Shown: positions 19,281-29,131, numbered from the stretch's first letter. The stretch: DNA of 36,258 nt from Streptococcus sp. HSISM1 (GCF_000448565.1 NZ_CM002128.1:1783253-1819510); one strand, 5' to 3'. The notes: generated by a model from the letters alone, not told the origin. A program made the numbers and translations.

Positions 19281-20042
19281 ATGGAAAAATTAGAAAAAAT
19301 AGCGGTAAAGGACATTCGAACCAATCCTTTCCAACCAAGAAAAGTATTTGATCAAGAAAAATTAGAAGAACTGGCTCAGTCAATCAAAGAAAATGGCTTA
19401 ATTCAACCCATTATTGTCAGAAAATCTCCAATAATTGGTTTTGAATTGCTTGCAGGTGAAAGACGTTTTAGAGCTTCAAAAATTGCTGGATTAGAGCTTG
19501 TTCCTGCGATTATTAAAGAGTTAACAGATCAAGAAATGATGCGACAAGCCATTATTGAAAATCTTCAACGAGAAGATCTCAATCCAATTGAAGAAGCTAT
19601 CTCCTACCAGAAGCTCGTTGATCATGGCTATAAGCACGACCAAATCGCTCAATTTATGGGGAAATCTAGACCCTATATCAGCAATATGCTTCGCTTGTTA
19701 CATCTAGCTCTCTCTGTTCAAGAAGCAGTCATTCAAAATGATATTTCTTCGGCTCACGCGCGTGTTCTTGTTCCTCTTGATGAAGAAGAGCAGCGCTTTT
19801 GGTTGGAGCGAATCAAACAGGATCATTTAAATGTTCGAACATTAGAAAATAAGATCAGTTCAAAAAGAAAACAGAAAAATAAAAAAGCAAAAGAGAGCTT
19901 CCTACTAGAAGAGGAACAACGATTGAAAAAAATATTAGGAACAGATGTGACGATACACTCCTCTTCTCAAAATAAAGGAACTATCCAAATTTCTTTTTCC
20001 AGTCTTGATGAATACCAACGAATTATCAACAGCCTCAAATAA
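19281..20042 (+). CDS. parB: Chromosome partitioning protein ParB (Spo0J)
   Basis: CTPase/DNA-clamp protein that binds parS near the origin and loads SMC. 253 residues from ATG 19281 (MEKLEKIAVKDI). Box I/II motifs are seen in QPRKVFDQ and LLAGERRFRASK, then a helix-turn-helix (HDQIAQFMGKSRPYISNMLRLL) and a C-terminal dimerisation part. An in-frame GTG at 19260 would add seven residues but falls in the hairpin. No parA is adjacent, as usual in streptococci. No clear ribosome site precedes the ATG. Confidence 0.95.
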   Translation: MEKLEKIAVKDIRTNPFQPRKVFDQEKLEELAQSIKENGLIQPIIVRKSPIIGFELLAGERRFRASKIAGLELVPAIIKELTDQEMMRQAIIENLQREDLNPIEEAISYQKLVDHGYKHDQIAQFMGKSRPYISNMLRLLHLALSVQEAVIQNDISSAHARVLVPLDEEEQRFWLERIKQDHLNVRTLENKISSKRKQKNKKAKESFLLEEEQRLKKILGTDVTIHSSSQNKGTIQISFSSLDEYQRIINSLK

Positions 20043-20060
20043 GGCTGTTATTTTTATTTT
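20028..20060 (+). terminator. Terminator after parB
   Basis: An 8-bp stem (20028-20035 with 20042-20049) overlaps the parB stop codon, followed by a long T-rich tract. A rho-independent terminator separating parB from dnaA. Confidence 0.85.
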
Positions 20061-20309
20061 TTATATTGACAAGCTTTTCCACCATAAAAATCTTTTGTAA
20101 ATAGCAGAAAAATAAGAATATTCTCTAGTTATCCCCACTTTGTGGATAACTTTTAAAAACAATGTGAATTTAAATCCACAACTTGTGGAAAAGTTTAAAA
20201 CTATAATTTAATTTCATGAAATTTAGCCTGTGGAAAACTATTTTTGTTTGTGGTAGAATAGGAGTACGTATGATTTGATACAATTCAAGAAAAGGAGGGA
20301 AGTCTGATA
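20043..20309. other. oriC: oriC, upstream part: DnaA boxes between parB and dnaA
   Basis: Boxes read here: TTATCCCCA (20129-20137, one mismatch) and TGTGGATAA (20141-20149, perfect) head to head with a 3-base gap; AAATCCACA (20172-20180, two mismatches) and TGTGGAAAA (20184-20192, one mismatch), again with a 3-base gap; and TGTGGAAAA (20229-20237), which overlaps the likely dnaA -35 region. Together with the dnaA-dnaN gap this is the usual bipartite Firmicute origin. Confidence 0.85.
20251..20259 (+). promoter_or_regulatory. dnaA extended -10 promoter
   Basis: TGG-TAGAAT, about 50 bases before the dnaA start. The position 17 bases upstream is TGGAAA inside a DnaA-box-like sequence (20229-20237), which would allow DnaA to repress its own gene. 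Confidence 0.55.
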
Positions 20310-21667
20310 GTGTCACAAGAAGAGCAATTTTGGTCTCGTTTTTTAGAATTAGCCCAATTACAACTAAAAGATAGTGCCTATGATTTTTTTGTCGCCGATT
20401 CAAAATTAGTCAAAATCGATGGAGAAACGGCTACTATTTATCTTGATGGAAATTATAAAGAATTATTTTGGGAAACAAATCTAAAAAATGCTTTGATCAC
20501 AGCCAGCTTTGAAGTCTACAATACAGATTTGAAGTTCCATTTCGTTTTTGAAGATACCGAAGAAATTCCTAGTAGTCATAGCGGTGAGAATAGGAGATTA
20601 TCTTCAGGTAGCTTAACAACCGAACCGTTACCTAAAATTGATACAGGTTTGAAATCAAAGTACACCTTTGATAATTTTGTGCAAGGGGATGGAAATATTT
20701 GGGCGAAAGCAGCAGCGCTTGCAGTTTCTGAAAATCTTGCAACAACATACAACCCTCTATTTATTTATGGTGGACCAGGGCTTGGAAAGACTCACCTATT
20801 GAACGCAATTGGAAATCAAATCCTAGAAAATATTCCAAATGCACGAGTTAAGTATGTCCCAGCAGAAACCTTTATTAATGAATTTTTAGAACACCTTCGA
20901 TTAGGAGAAATGAAGACGTTCAAGAATACCTATCGAAGTCTTGATCTCTTACTGATTGATGATATCCAGTCACTCGGTGGGAAAAAAGTCACGACTCAAG
21001 AGGAATTCTTTAATACCTTTAATGCCCTCCATAGCGACAACAAACAGATTGTTCTAACAAGCGATCGAAGTCCGGATCATTTAGATAGTCTTGAAGAGCG
21101 ACTGGTTACTCGTTTCAAATGGGGACTAACGCAAAATATAACACCACCTGATTTTGAAACTCGGATTGCCATCTTACGAAATAAAATTGAAGATCTAGAT
21201 TATATTTTTCCTAATGACACACTAGAATATCTAGCTGGTCAGTTTGATTCAAATGTCCGAGACTTAGAAGGTGCCTTAAATGATATTTCTTTAATGGCGA
21301 AGGTGAAAAAACTAAAAGAAATTACGATCGATGTTGCAGCTGAAGCTATTCGAGCTCGTAAAAACGATAATAGCAAGACGCTTGTCATCCCCATTGAAAA
21401 AATTCAGGAAGCAGTTGGAGCCTTTTATGGAGTCAGTGTAAAAGAAATCAAAGGTTCTCGAAGAGTTCAGAATATTGTCCTAGCACGACAAGTGGCCATG
21501 TATCTTTCAAGAGAGATGACGGACAACTCACTTCCTCGAATCGGAAAAGAATTCGGTGGAAAAGACCACACGACTGTCATTCATGCTTATGAAAAATTAA
21601 AAGTATGGTCGACACAGATGATAATCTACGACTCGAAATTCAAAGTATCAAGAAAAAGTTAAATTAA
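20310..21667 (+). CDS. dnaA: Replication initiator DnaA, apparent frameshift near the C-terminus
   Basis: Initiator ATPase that binds DnaA boxes and opens oriC. Domain I spans about 1-85, followed by a variable linker, the AAA+ domain with Walker A GGPGLGKT (154-161) and Walker B LLLIDDIQ, and domain IV with the signature [13 protein letters not shown]. As written the frame stops at 21662 (450 residues) with a tail [14 protein letters not shown] unlike any DnaA I know. One extra A in the run 21592-21596 gives [23 protein letters not shown], matching streptococcal DnaA, with stop at 21667. I give that end. The start is GTG 20310; AGGAGG lies 11 bases upstream, a long spacing, but no better start exists. 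Confidence 0.93.
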
Positions 21668-21826
21668 TCTGTGGATAACTTACTCTAAACTTCTAGGGGT
21701 TATGCACAATTTTTAAACAAGTAACTTTTTAAGTCATAGATAGGATTCTGAGAGTTTTCCACAACTTCCACACAACCTACTATTACTATTAACTTACTAA
21801 TCATAAAATAAATAAAAGGAATGACC
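21668..21826. other. oriC: oriC, downstream part: DnaA boxes, DnaA-trio-like tract and AT-rich region
   Basis: Perfect box TGTGGATAA at 21670-21678; TTATGCACA (21700-21708, one mismatch); TTTTCCACA (21755-21763, one mismatch), then a further partial box ACTTCCACA (21764-21772). Directly after come five triplets CTA-CTA-TTA-CTA-TTA (21777-21791), complementary to 3'-GAT/AAT, the DnaA-trio pattern described in Bacillus, followed by an AT-rich stretch to the dnaN ribosome site. This order (boxes, trios, AT-rich) marks the predicted unwinding site. Confidence 0.8.
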
Positions 21827-22963
21827 ATGATAAATTTTTCTATTAACAAAACTTTATTTTTACAAGCACTAAATACTACCAAAAGAGCGATCAGTTCAAA
21901 AAATGCTATCCCAATTCTTTCCACGATTAAAATTGATGTCACTCCAGAAGGAGTTGCCTTATCTGGATCGAATGGCCAAATTTCAATTGAAAACTTTATT
22001 TCTATCAAAGATGAAAATGCTGGTTTACTAGTGACCTCTCCAGGTTCTATTTTATTGGAAGCAACTTTCTTTATTAATGTGGTTTCAAGTTTACCAGATG
22101 TTACTTTAGATTTTAAAGAGATTGAACAAAAACAGGTTCTTTTAACAAGTGGAAAATCAGAAATTACACTTAAAGGAAAAGATGCAGATCAATATCCACG
22201 TATTCAAGAAATTGCTGCAAGTAATCCATTAGTTTTGGAAACAAAATTATTAAAACAATTAATTAATGAAACAGCATTTGCAGCAAGTGTACAAGAAAGT
22301 CGTCCAATTTTGACAGGTGTTCACTTTGTTTTATCGGATAATAAAGAGCTAAAAACAGTAGCAACAGACTCTCACCGTATGAGTCAAAAAGTGATTACAC
22401 TGGAGAAAAATGGAGACAACTTTGATGTTGTCATCCCAAGTCGCTCTCTTCGTGAATTCACCTCTGTTTTTTCTGATGATATTGAAACAGTTGAGGTTTT
22501 CTTTGCTAACAATCAAATTCTCTTTAGAAGTGAACACATTAGTTTTTATACCCGTTTGCTAGAAGGAAATTATCCTGATACAGACCGTCTCATTCCAACA
22601 GAATTCAATACAGAGGCAACCTTCAATGTGGCCAACCTTCGATTTGCAATGGAGCGTGCTCGTCTTCTTTCAAATGCGACTCAAAACGGAACGGTTAAAT
22701 TAGAGTTCAAAAATGGAGTGGTTTCTTCCCACGTTCATTCACCAGAAGTTGGGCGAGTAAATGAAGAGATCGATACGAGCGCCGTTTCAGGAGAGGATTT
22801 GTCTATTAGCTTTAATCCAACTTATTTGATTGAAGCGCTCAAAGCTATTGACAGTGAACAAGTTGTTATTCGTTTTATTTCTTCTGTTAGACCGTTTACA
22901 TTGGTTCCAGAAGGAAATGAACAAGGGTTCATTCAATTGATTACGCCAGTTCGCACAAATTAA
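21827..22963 (+). CDS. dnaN: DNA polymerase III beta sliding clamp
   Basis: Ring-shaped clamp that tethers the replicative polymerase to DNA. 378 residues with three DNA-clamp domains and the conserved C-terminal peptide QLITPVRTN. I place the start at ATG 21827 (MINFSINK), six bases after AAAGGA; the ATG at 21821 directly abuts that ribosome site and is unlikely. Transcribed from the dnaA-dnaN gap or with dnaA, and followed 12 bases later by the DUF951 gene. Confidence 0.96.
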   Translation: MINFSINKTLFLQALNTTKRAISSKNAIPILSTIKIDVTPEGVALSGSNGQISIENFISIKDENAGLLVTSPGSILLEATFFINVVSSLPDVTLDFKEIEQKQVLLTSGKSEITLKGKDADQYPRIQEIAASNPLVLETKLLKQLINETAFAASVQESRPILTGVHFVLSDNKELKTVATDSHRMSQKVITLEKNGDNFDVVIPSRSLREFTSVFSDDIETVEVFFANNQILFRSEHISFYTRLLEGNYPDTDRLIPTEFNTEATFNVANLRFAMERARLLSNATQNGTVKLEFKNGVVSSHVHSPEVGRVNEEIDTSAVSGEDLSISFNPTYLIEALKAIDSEQVVIRFISSVRPFTLVPEGNEQGFIQLITPVRTN

Positions 22964-22975
22964 CAAAGGTGAATC

Positions 22976-23167
22976 ATGTATACGTTAGGTGATTTTGTAG
23001 AAATGAAAAAGCCTCACGCTTGTGTGATTAAAGAAACAGGCAAGAAGGCAAATCGTTGGGAAATTACGCGACTTGGTGCAGACATAAAAATCAAGTGTAG
23101 CAATTGTGATCATGTGGTCATGATGAGTCGCCATGATTTTGAACAGAAAATGAAGAAAGTACTATAA
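22976..23167 (+). CDS. DUF951 family small protein
   Basis: 63-residue protein beginning MYTLGDFVEMKKPHACVIK, with a CSNCDHVV pair of cysteines near residues 42-45 that suggests metal or nucleic-acid binding. It is the DUF951/YyzM-type protein that follows dnaN in many Firmicutes; its function is not known. The start is ATG 22976 with AAAGGTG upstream. Probably co-transcribed with dnaN and ended by the hairpin at 23166-23199. Confidence 0.92.
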   Translation: MYTLGDFVEMKKPHACVIKETGKKANRWEITRLGADIKIKCSNCDHVVMMSRHDFEQKMKKVL

Positions 23168-23199
23168 AAGGTTCAGTCACTTATGTGACCGAACCTTTT
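23166..23199. terminator. Bidirectional terminator between DUF951 gene and lipoprotein gene
   Basis: Long stem (23166-23180 with 23185-23199, one A/C mismatch, loop TTAT) with A residues on one side and T residues on the other, between convergent genes, 4 bases from either stop codon. Confidence 0.9.
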
Positions 23200-23202
23200 C
23201 GA

Positions 23203-23700
23203 TTATTTTAATTCTTCAAATTTTCCATTTTTAACTTCTTTGAAACCACCCTGTTTCATCATATCAAAAGTTGATTTGAAGCTGATATAGTCGACTTTTT
23301 TATCTTTTTGTGTCGTTACTAATTTCTTTTCAATTAGCTGATCTAAGTCTGCCTTTTCATAATTTAGTGTTGTTTTTTCAACCAAATAATCATCTTTATA
23401 TTCAGCAGAATGTGTGAATCCTTTGACATCTTTGTATTCTTCATCATATTTATCGATCATTTTCTTTAATTGATCTTTCGTAACTCCCGCCTCTTTGTAA
23501 TAAATAGTAGTGGTGGTTTGGTTACTGATCGCTTTATCACCTTTATGTTCTAGTGTAATACGAACATCTGTTTTCTTTTCTTGGTTGATTGCCTGAAGAT
23601 AGGATTTTTGAACAGATTGTTGTCCACAAGCTCCAAGAAGAAAGAGCGTAAAGATAGCGATTAAAGAAAGAAAAATAGATTTCCATATTTGTTTTTTCAT
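23203..23700 (-). CDS. Lipoprotein, DUF1307/YehR-like
   Basis: 165-residue predicted lipoprotein: basic start MKKQIWK, a hydrophobic signal segment and lipobox LLGAC with the lipidated cysteine near residue 25, followed by a lysine-rich soluble domain resembling DUF1307 proteins (YehR family). Function unknown. I chose ATG 23700 because AAAGGAG lies eight bases upstream; an in-frame ATG at 23721 lacks a site. A likely extended -10 (TGA-TATACT on the minus strand) lies at 23732-23740. Confidence 0.88.
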   Translation of the reverse strand: MKKQIWKSIFLSLIAIFTLFLLGACGQQSVQKSYLQAINQEKKTDVRITLEHKGDKAISNQTTTTIYYKEAGVTKDQLKKMIDKYDEEYKDVKGFTHSAEYKDDYLVEKTTLNYEKADLDQLIEKKLVTTQKDKKVDYISFKSTFDMMKQGGFKEVKNGKFEELK

Positions 23701-23833
23701 CTGAAAAACTCCTTTGTTCATTGTTAAATATAGTATATCATTTTTATCTTTTTAGAACGTTACAGTTTGATGAAAAAATCTAGTTTCAAAGGTCATGAAA
23801 TATTTTATTTTTCATTACTTGTCTTTTGAATTA

Positions 23834-23842
23834 TGTTATAAT
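23834..23842 (+). promoter_or_regulatory. ychF extended -10 promoter
   Basis: TGT-TATAAT 36 bases before the ychF start, a consensus extended -10 without a matching -35. Confidence 0.6.
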
Positions 23843-23878
23843 AAAAGAGATTGAAATTTGAACGGAGAAAAAAGAAAA

Positions 23879-24994
23879 ATGGCATTAACAGCAGGTATCG
23901 TTGGCTTACCAAATGTTGGTAAATCAACCCTATTTAACGCAATTACAAAAGCAGGAGCAGAGGCCGCAAACTATCCCTTTGCAACCATTGATCCAAACGT
24001 CGGGATGGTAGAAGTTCCAGATGAACGCCTCCAAAAATTGACGGAAATGATTACTCCTAAGAAGACAGTTCCGACTACTTTTGAATTTACAGATATTGCT
24101 GGGATTGTGAAAGGGGCTTCTAAGGGAGAAGGACTTGGTAATAAATTCTTGGCCAATATCCGTGAAGTAGATGCCATTGTCCATGTAGTGCGTGCTTTTG
24201 ATGATGAAAATGTCATGCGGGAGCAAGGTCGTGAAGATGCCTTTGTTGATCCACTGGCAGATATTGATACCATCAATTTAGAATTAATTTTAGCCGACTT
24301 AGAGTCTGTCAATAAACGCTATGCGCGTGTAGAAAAAATCGCTCGTACACAAAAAGATAAGGATTCTGTTGCGGAATTTAATGTTCTACAAAAAATCAAA
24401 CCAGTTCTTGAAGATGGTAAATCAGCTCGGACCATTGAATTCACGGAGGAAGAACAAAAAGTGGTGAAAGGACTTTTCCTTTTGACTACCAAACCAGTTC
24501 TTTATGTAGCCAATGTGGATGAAGATGTTGTTGCAGATCCAGATTCTATCGAGTATGTGAAGCAAATTCGTGACTTTGCGGCAACAGAGAATGCGGAAGT
24601 CGTGGTGATTTCTGCGCGTGCTGAGGAAGAAATTTCTGAGCTAGATGATGCAGATAAACAAGAATTTTTAGAGGCAATTGGCCTAACAGAGTCTGGAGTT
24701 GATAAACTCACGCGTGCAGCTTACCACTTGTTGGGACTTGGCACTTATTTCACAGCTGGTGAAAAAGAAGTGCGTGCTTGGACCTTCAAACGTGGTATGA
24801 AAGCTCCTCAAGCTGCTGGAATCATCCACTCTGATTTTGAAAAAGGATTTATTCGTGCCGTGACCATGTCCTATGATGATTTAGTTAAATACGGTTCTGA
24901 AAAGGCTGTAAAAGAAGCAGGACGCTTGCGCGAAGAAGGAAAAGAATATGTTGTCCAAGACGGGGACATCATGGAATTCCGTTTTAATGTATAA
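23879..24994 (+). CDS. ychF: Redox-regulated ATPase YchF (OLA1 family)
   Basis: Obg-like P-loop NTPase that prefers ATP and associates with ribosomes; involved in stress responses and leaderless translation in other bacteria. 371 residues, with G1 GLPNVGKS at 9-16, DIAG switch, and a C-terminal TGS domain (VRAWTFKRG to DIMEFRFNV). The start is ATG 23879 ([12 protein letters not shown]). A TTG at 23858 would add seven residues. GGAG lies 11 bases upstream, rather far. Confidence 0.96.
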   Translation: MALTAGIVGLPNVGKSTLFNAITKAGAEAANYPFATIDPNVGMVEVPDERLQKLTEMITPKKTVPTTFEFTDIAGIVKGASKGEGLGNKFLANIREVDAIVHVVRAFDDENVMREQGREDAFVDPLADIDTINLELILADLESVNKRYARVEKIARTQKDKDSVAEFNVLQKIKPVLEDGKSARTIEFTEEEQKVVKGLFLLTTKPVLYVANVDEDVVADPDSIEYVKQIRDFAATENAEVVVISARAEEEISELDDADKQEFLEAIGLTESGVDKLTRAAYHLLGLGTYFTAGEKEVRAWTFKRGMKAPQAAGIIHSDFEKGFIRAVTMSYDDLVKYGSEKAVKEAGRLREEGKEYVVQDGDIMEFRFNV

Positions 24995-25013
24995 GATAGT
25001 TAAAAAAATGTAA

Positions 25014-25041
25014 AGGTTGGAAAAAATATTTCCAACCCTTT
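25014..25041 (+). terminator. Terminator after ychF
   Basis: A 9-bp stem (25015-25023 with 25029-25037) followed by CTTTT. It lies 20 bases after ychF and ends 22 bases before pth. Confidence 0.8.
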
Positions 25042-25062
25042 TAGTGTTTTGAAAGGAAAGAG

Positions 25063-25632
25063 ATGACGAAATTAATTGTTGGATTGGGAAATCCAGGTGA
25101 TAAGTATTTTGAAACGAAACACAATGTAGGCTTTATGTTAGTTGATCAAATGGCAAAGTCTTTAAATCTTACTTTCTCCCATGATAAGATTTTTCAAGCT
25201 GATATCGCCTCAACATTTTTGAATGGAGAAAAGGTCTATTTTGTAAAGCCGACCACTTTCATGAATGAGAGTGGAAAAGCAGTCCATGCCCTTCTGACTT
25301 ATTATGGTCTGGATATTGAAGATCTTTTGGTTATTTACGATGATTTAGATATGGAAGTTGGTAAGATTCGTCTTCGAGCTAAAGGATCAGCTGGAGGTCA
25401 TAACGGAATCAAATCGATTATCAATCATATTGGAACTCAGACTTTTTATCGAATTAAGATTGGAATTGGAAGACCTAAGCAGGGCATGTCAGTTGTTCAT
25501 CATGTATTAGGAAAATTTGATAAAGGCGATTACATCACTATTCTACAAACAATCGATCGAGTAGAAGAAGCGGTTAACGATTACTTGGTAGAAGAAAATT
25601 TTGAAAGAAGCATGCAGAAATACAACGGGTAA
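25063..25632 (+). CDS. pth: Peptidyl-tRNA hydrolase
   Basis: Releases tRNA from peptidyl-tRNA that has dropped off the ribosome. 189 residues, with GLGNPG at 7-12, catalytic His20 in KHNVGF, Asn in TFMNESG and the DDLD acidic stretch near residue 95. The start is ATG 25063 with AAAGGAAAG. First gene of the long cluster ending with ftsH; mfd begins 4 bases after it. Confidence 0.97.
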   Translation: MTKLIVGLGNPGDKYFETKHNVGFMLVDQMAKSLNLTFSHDKIFQADIASTFLNGEKVYFVKPTTFMNESGKAVHALLTYYGLDIEDLLVIYDDLDMEVGKIRLRAKGSAGGHNGIKSIINHIGTQTFYRIKIGIGRPKQGMSVVHHVLGKFDKGDYITILQTIDRVEEAVNDYLVEENFERSMQKYNG

Positions 25633-25636
25633 GTAG

Positions 25637-28600
25637 ATGAATGTAATTGATTTAGTGAGTCAAAACTCCAACCTTCTATCCTGGCAACAAGGTTTGCAAA
25701 AAAATAATAGGGAATTGATCTTAGGATTATCTGCGACCACAAAGGCTATTGTAATGGCTTCAGCCTTTGATTCTATTGAAAAAGCAGTCCTCATCACTTC
25801 CAGTTATAACGAAGCAGAACGATTGGCCAGTGATTTTATTGCCTTACTTGGAGAAGAGAAAGTCCATACATTTTTGGGAGATGATAACCCTTTAGCAGAA
25901 TTTGTTTTTGCTTCACAAGAAAGGCAATTTGCACGATTAGAGGCTTTGAACTTTTTATGCCAAGAAGATCGTCAAGGCATCCTTGTGACCAATGTGAGTG
26001 GTATAAAACTACTATTACCTTCTCCTAAAGTTTTTGCATCTAGCATTTTTCAATTGAAGGTTGGTCAAGAAATAGACTTAACTACTCTGAGTGAAACATT
26101 ACAGAAAATTGGCTACCAAAAGGTGAGCCAAGTTTTGCAACAGGGAGAGTTTAGTCTACGAGGAGATATTTTAGATATCTTTGAGATCGACCAACTCCAA
26201 CCCTATCGGATTGAATTTTTCGGAGATGAGATTGATGGAATCCGAATCTTTGACCCAGAAAGTCAGCGTTCTGTTGAAAATGTTGAAGAAGTTCAACTGA
26301 AGGCAGTGAGTGATCTATTGTTGCAAGAGGAAGATTTTATCCGTGGTCAGCAGCAAATAGAACAATTGCAAGAACAGAGTGCAAATGAAGAATTTAAATC
26401 TTATCTAGCAGAAATTCTGGGAGATATTTCTCAAAGGAAACTCCATCCGGATCTTAGGAAATTTATTAGTTTCTTTTACAAAAAGCAATATACCCTATTC
26501 GATTATCTCCCTAAACATACTCCAGTCTTTCTGGATGATTATCAAAAAATAGCAGACCAAATAGCGAGATTTGAACTAGATACAGCTAATCTCTTGACGG
26601 AAGATTTACATAAAAATAGAGCTTCTTCTCGCCAAGTGTATTTTGCAGACACCAGTACAACATTACGAAAATATACGCCTGCAACTTATTTTTCAAACTT
26701 TCAAAAAGGATTAGGAAATCTGAAGTTTGATCATTTGTATCAATTCAATCAATATCCCATGCAGGAGTTTTTTGGACAATTTGATTTACTAAAAGAGGAA
26801 ATTGAACGGTATCGAAAATCAAACTATACTGTTATTGTCCAAGCAACTTCTCATCACAATCTTCAACAGCTCCATAAAAATTTAGAAGAGTATGGGATTC
26901 GATTAGATTATATTGATGGGGATACGATCATTCCTCAAGCTAGTCAATTAGTCGTTGGAGGATTAGCTCACGGTTTTCAATTTGTTGATGAAAAAATTGT
27001 CTACATTACAGAATCAGAGATTTATCAGAAAAAGATCAAACGAAAGATTCGCAGGCAAAATATTTCCAATGCAGAACGCCTAAAAAATTATAATGAATTG
27101 GAAAAAGGGGACTATGTTGTTCACCAAGTTCATGGTATTGGTCAATATTTGGGAATTGAAACGATTGAAATTTCGGGTGTCCATCGTGATTATGTTTCAA
27201 TTCAATATCAAAATGGAGATCGCATCTCGATTCCTGTCGATCAGATTCAGATGTTGTCCAAATACGTTGCAAGTGATGGAAAAACGCCAAAAATTAACAA
27301 GTTAAACGATGGGCGTTTCCAAAAAACGAAGCAAAAGGTTCAGACCCAGGTAGAGGACATTGCGGATGATTTGATAAAACTTTATGCGGAGCGTAGTCAA
27401 TTAGAAGGCTTTGCCTATTCCCAAGATGATGAAAATCAAGAGGCTTTTGAACAAGATTTTCCATATATTGAAACAGATGACCAATTACGTTCCATTGAAG
27501 AAATTAAAAAAGATATGGAATCGAATCGTCCGATGGACCGATTGCTGGTTGGAGACGTCGGTTTTGGAAAAACAGAGGTCGCTATGCGAGCAGCCTTTAA
27601 GGCAGTAAATGATCATAAACAAGTAGCAGTGCTGGTTCCTACCACTGTTCTTGCCCAACAACATTATGCCAATTTTAAGGAGCGTTTTGAATCTTTTGCA
27701 GTAGAGGTTGCTGTTTTAAGTCGTTTCCAGAGTAAGGCAGAGCAGAAAGAAACGCTTGAAAAGTTGAAAAAAGGACGAGTGGATATTATTATTGGAACTC
27801 ACCGTCTCTTGTCCAAAGATGTTGTTTTTTCAGACTTAGGTTTAATCGTGATCGATGAAGAACAACGTTTTGGAGTGAAGCACAAAGAAACCTTGAAAGA
27901 ATTGAAAAAAAAGGTGGATGTGCTTACCTTGACAGCTACCCCTATACCTCGAACTCTTCACATGTCTATGCTAGGAATTCGAGATTTGTCTGTCATCGAA
28001 ACACCTCCGACCAATCGGTATCCTGTGCAAACTTTTGTATTAGAGACCAATCCAACCATTATTCGAGACGCTGTGTTGCGGGAGATGGATCGTGGAGGAC
28101 AAGCCTATTATCTTTACAACAAGGTAGATACAATTGAACAAAAGGTGTCTGAATTAAAAGAGTTGATTTCAGAGGCTTCGATTGGCTTTGTTCATGGTCA
28201 GATGAGTGAGGTTCGCTTAGAAAATACCCTGTTGGATTTCATTAATGGCGAATACGATGTCTTAGTGACGACAACCATTATTGAGACAGGTGTGGATATT
28301 CCAAATGCCAATACGCTCTTTATTGAAAATGCGGATCATATGGGACTTTCAACGCTTTATCAATTAAGAGGTCGTGTGGGACGAAGCAATCGAATTGCTT
28401 ATGCCTATTTGATGTATCGTCCAGACAAATCTCTTACAGAAGTGTCTGAAAAACGTTTAGAAGCGATTAAAGGTTTTACTGAGTTGGGGTCTGGATTTAA
28501 AATTGCTATGCGAGATTTATCGATCCGTGGAGCAGGGAATATCCTTGGAGCTTCTCAATCTGGTTTCATCGATTCAGTTGGTTTTGAAATGTATTCTCAA

Positions 28601-29131
28601 TTGTTAGAAGAAGCTATTGCTAAGAAACAAGGCCAAGAGCATCGTCGGCAAAAGAGCAATGCAGAGTTGAACCTTCAAATAGATGCGTATTTACCTAATG
28701 AATATATTTCAGATCAACGTCAAAAAATTGAAATTTACAAACAAATTCGTGAAATGAATTCTACAACGGACTATGAATACTTGCAAGATGAATTGATTGA
28801 TCGTTTTGGAGAATACCCAGATGTTGTGGCCTATCTACTTGAAATTGGTTTAGTGAAAGCTTACTTAGATCAAGTCTTTGTCCGTCTTGTTGAGAGAAAA
28901 CAACAAAAAGTGACAGTGAAATTTGAACCTATTGCCAAACAACTGTTTTTAACACAGGATTATTTCAAAGCTCTGTCAATGACACAGTTGAAGGCACAGA
29001 TTGCAGAAGAAAAGGGATTGATTGAAGTGATCTTTGATATTCGAAACAAGAAAGATTTTGAAATTTTAGAAGCTCTGAAGCAATTTGGTCAAACCTTATT
29101 GGAAATTAAACAGGAAAAAGAAGAGAACTAG
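25637..29131 (+). CDS. mfd: Transcription-repair coupling factor Mfd
   Basis: Displaces RNA polymerase stalled at DNA lesions and recruits UvrA. 1164 residues, intact. The N-terminal UvrB-like region carries GEFSLRGDILDIF, the RNA polymerase interaction domain begins near YVVHQVHGIGQYLG, and the RecG-like translocase has Walker A GDVGFGKT (639-646), motif II DEEQ (about 739-742) and motif VI QLRGRVGRS. The C-terminal domain follows. The start is ATG 25637, 4 bases after pth. Confidence 0.97.
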   Translation: MNVIDLVSQNSNLLSWQQGLQKNNRELILGLSATTKAIVMASAFDSIEKAVLITSSYNEAERLASDFIALLGEEKVHTFLGDDNPLAEFVFASQERQFARLEALNFLCQEDRQGILVTNVSGIKLLLPSPKVFASSIFQLKVGQEIDLTTLSETLQKIGYQKVSQVLQQGEFSLRGDILDIFEIDQLQPYRIEFFGDEIDGIRIFDPESQRSVENVEEVQLKAVSDLLLQEEDFIRGQQQIEQLQEQSANEEFKSYLAEILGDISQRKLHPDLRKFISFFYKKQYTLFDYLPKHTPVFLDDYQKIADQIARFELDTANLLTEDLHKNRASSRQVYFADTSTTLRKYTPATYFSNFQKGLGNLKFDHLYQFNQYPMQEFFGQFDLLKEEIERYRKSNYTVIVQATSHHNLQQLHKNLEEYGIRLDYIDGDTIIPQASQLVVGGLAHGFQFVDEKIVYITESEIYQKKIKRKIRRQNISNAERLKNYNELEKGDYVVHQVHGIGQYLGIETIEISGVHRDYVSIQYQNGDRISIPVDQIQMLSKYVASDGKTPKINKLNDGRFQKTKQKVQTQVEDIADDLIKLYAERSQLEGFAYSQDDENQEAFEQDFPYIETDDQLRSIEEIKKDMESNRPMDRLLVGDVGFGKTEVAMRAAFKAVNDHKQVAVLVPTTVLAQQHYANFKERFESFAVEVAVLSRFQSKAEQKETLEKLKKGRVDIIIGTHRLLSKDVVFSDLGLIVIDEEQRFGVKHKETLKELKKKVDVLTLTATPIPRTLHMSMLGIRDLSVIETPPTNRYPVQTFVLETNPTIIRDAVLREMDRGGQAYYLYNKVDTIEQKVSELKELISEASIGFVHGQMSEVRLENTLLDFINGEYDVLVTTTIIETGVDIPNANTLFIENADHMGLSTLYQLRGRVGRSNRIAYAYLMYRPDKSLTEVSEKRLEAIKGFTELGSGFKIAMRDLSIRGAGNILGASQSGFIDSVGFEMYSQLLEEAIAKKQGQEHRRQKSNAELNLQIDAYLPNEYISDQRQKIEIYKQIREMNSTTDYEYLQDELIDRFGEYPDVVAYLLEIGLVKAYLDQVFVRLVERKQQKVTVKFEPIAKQLFLTQDYFKALSMTQLKAQIAEEKGLIEVIFDIRNKKDFEILEALKQFGQTLLEIKQEKEEN

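Noticed and set aside
27900-27920. Another homopolymer frameshift in mfd at a run of eight A
   Set aside because: The mfd frame is open and family-like across the run, so it appears correct.
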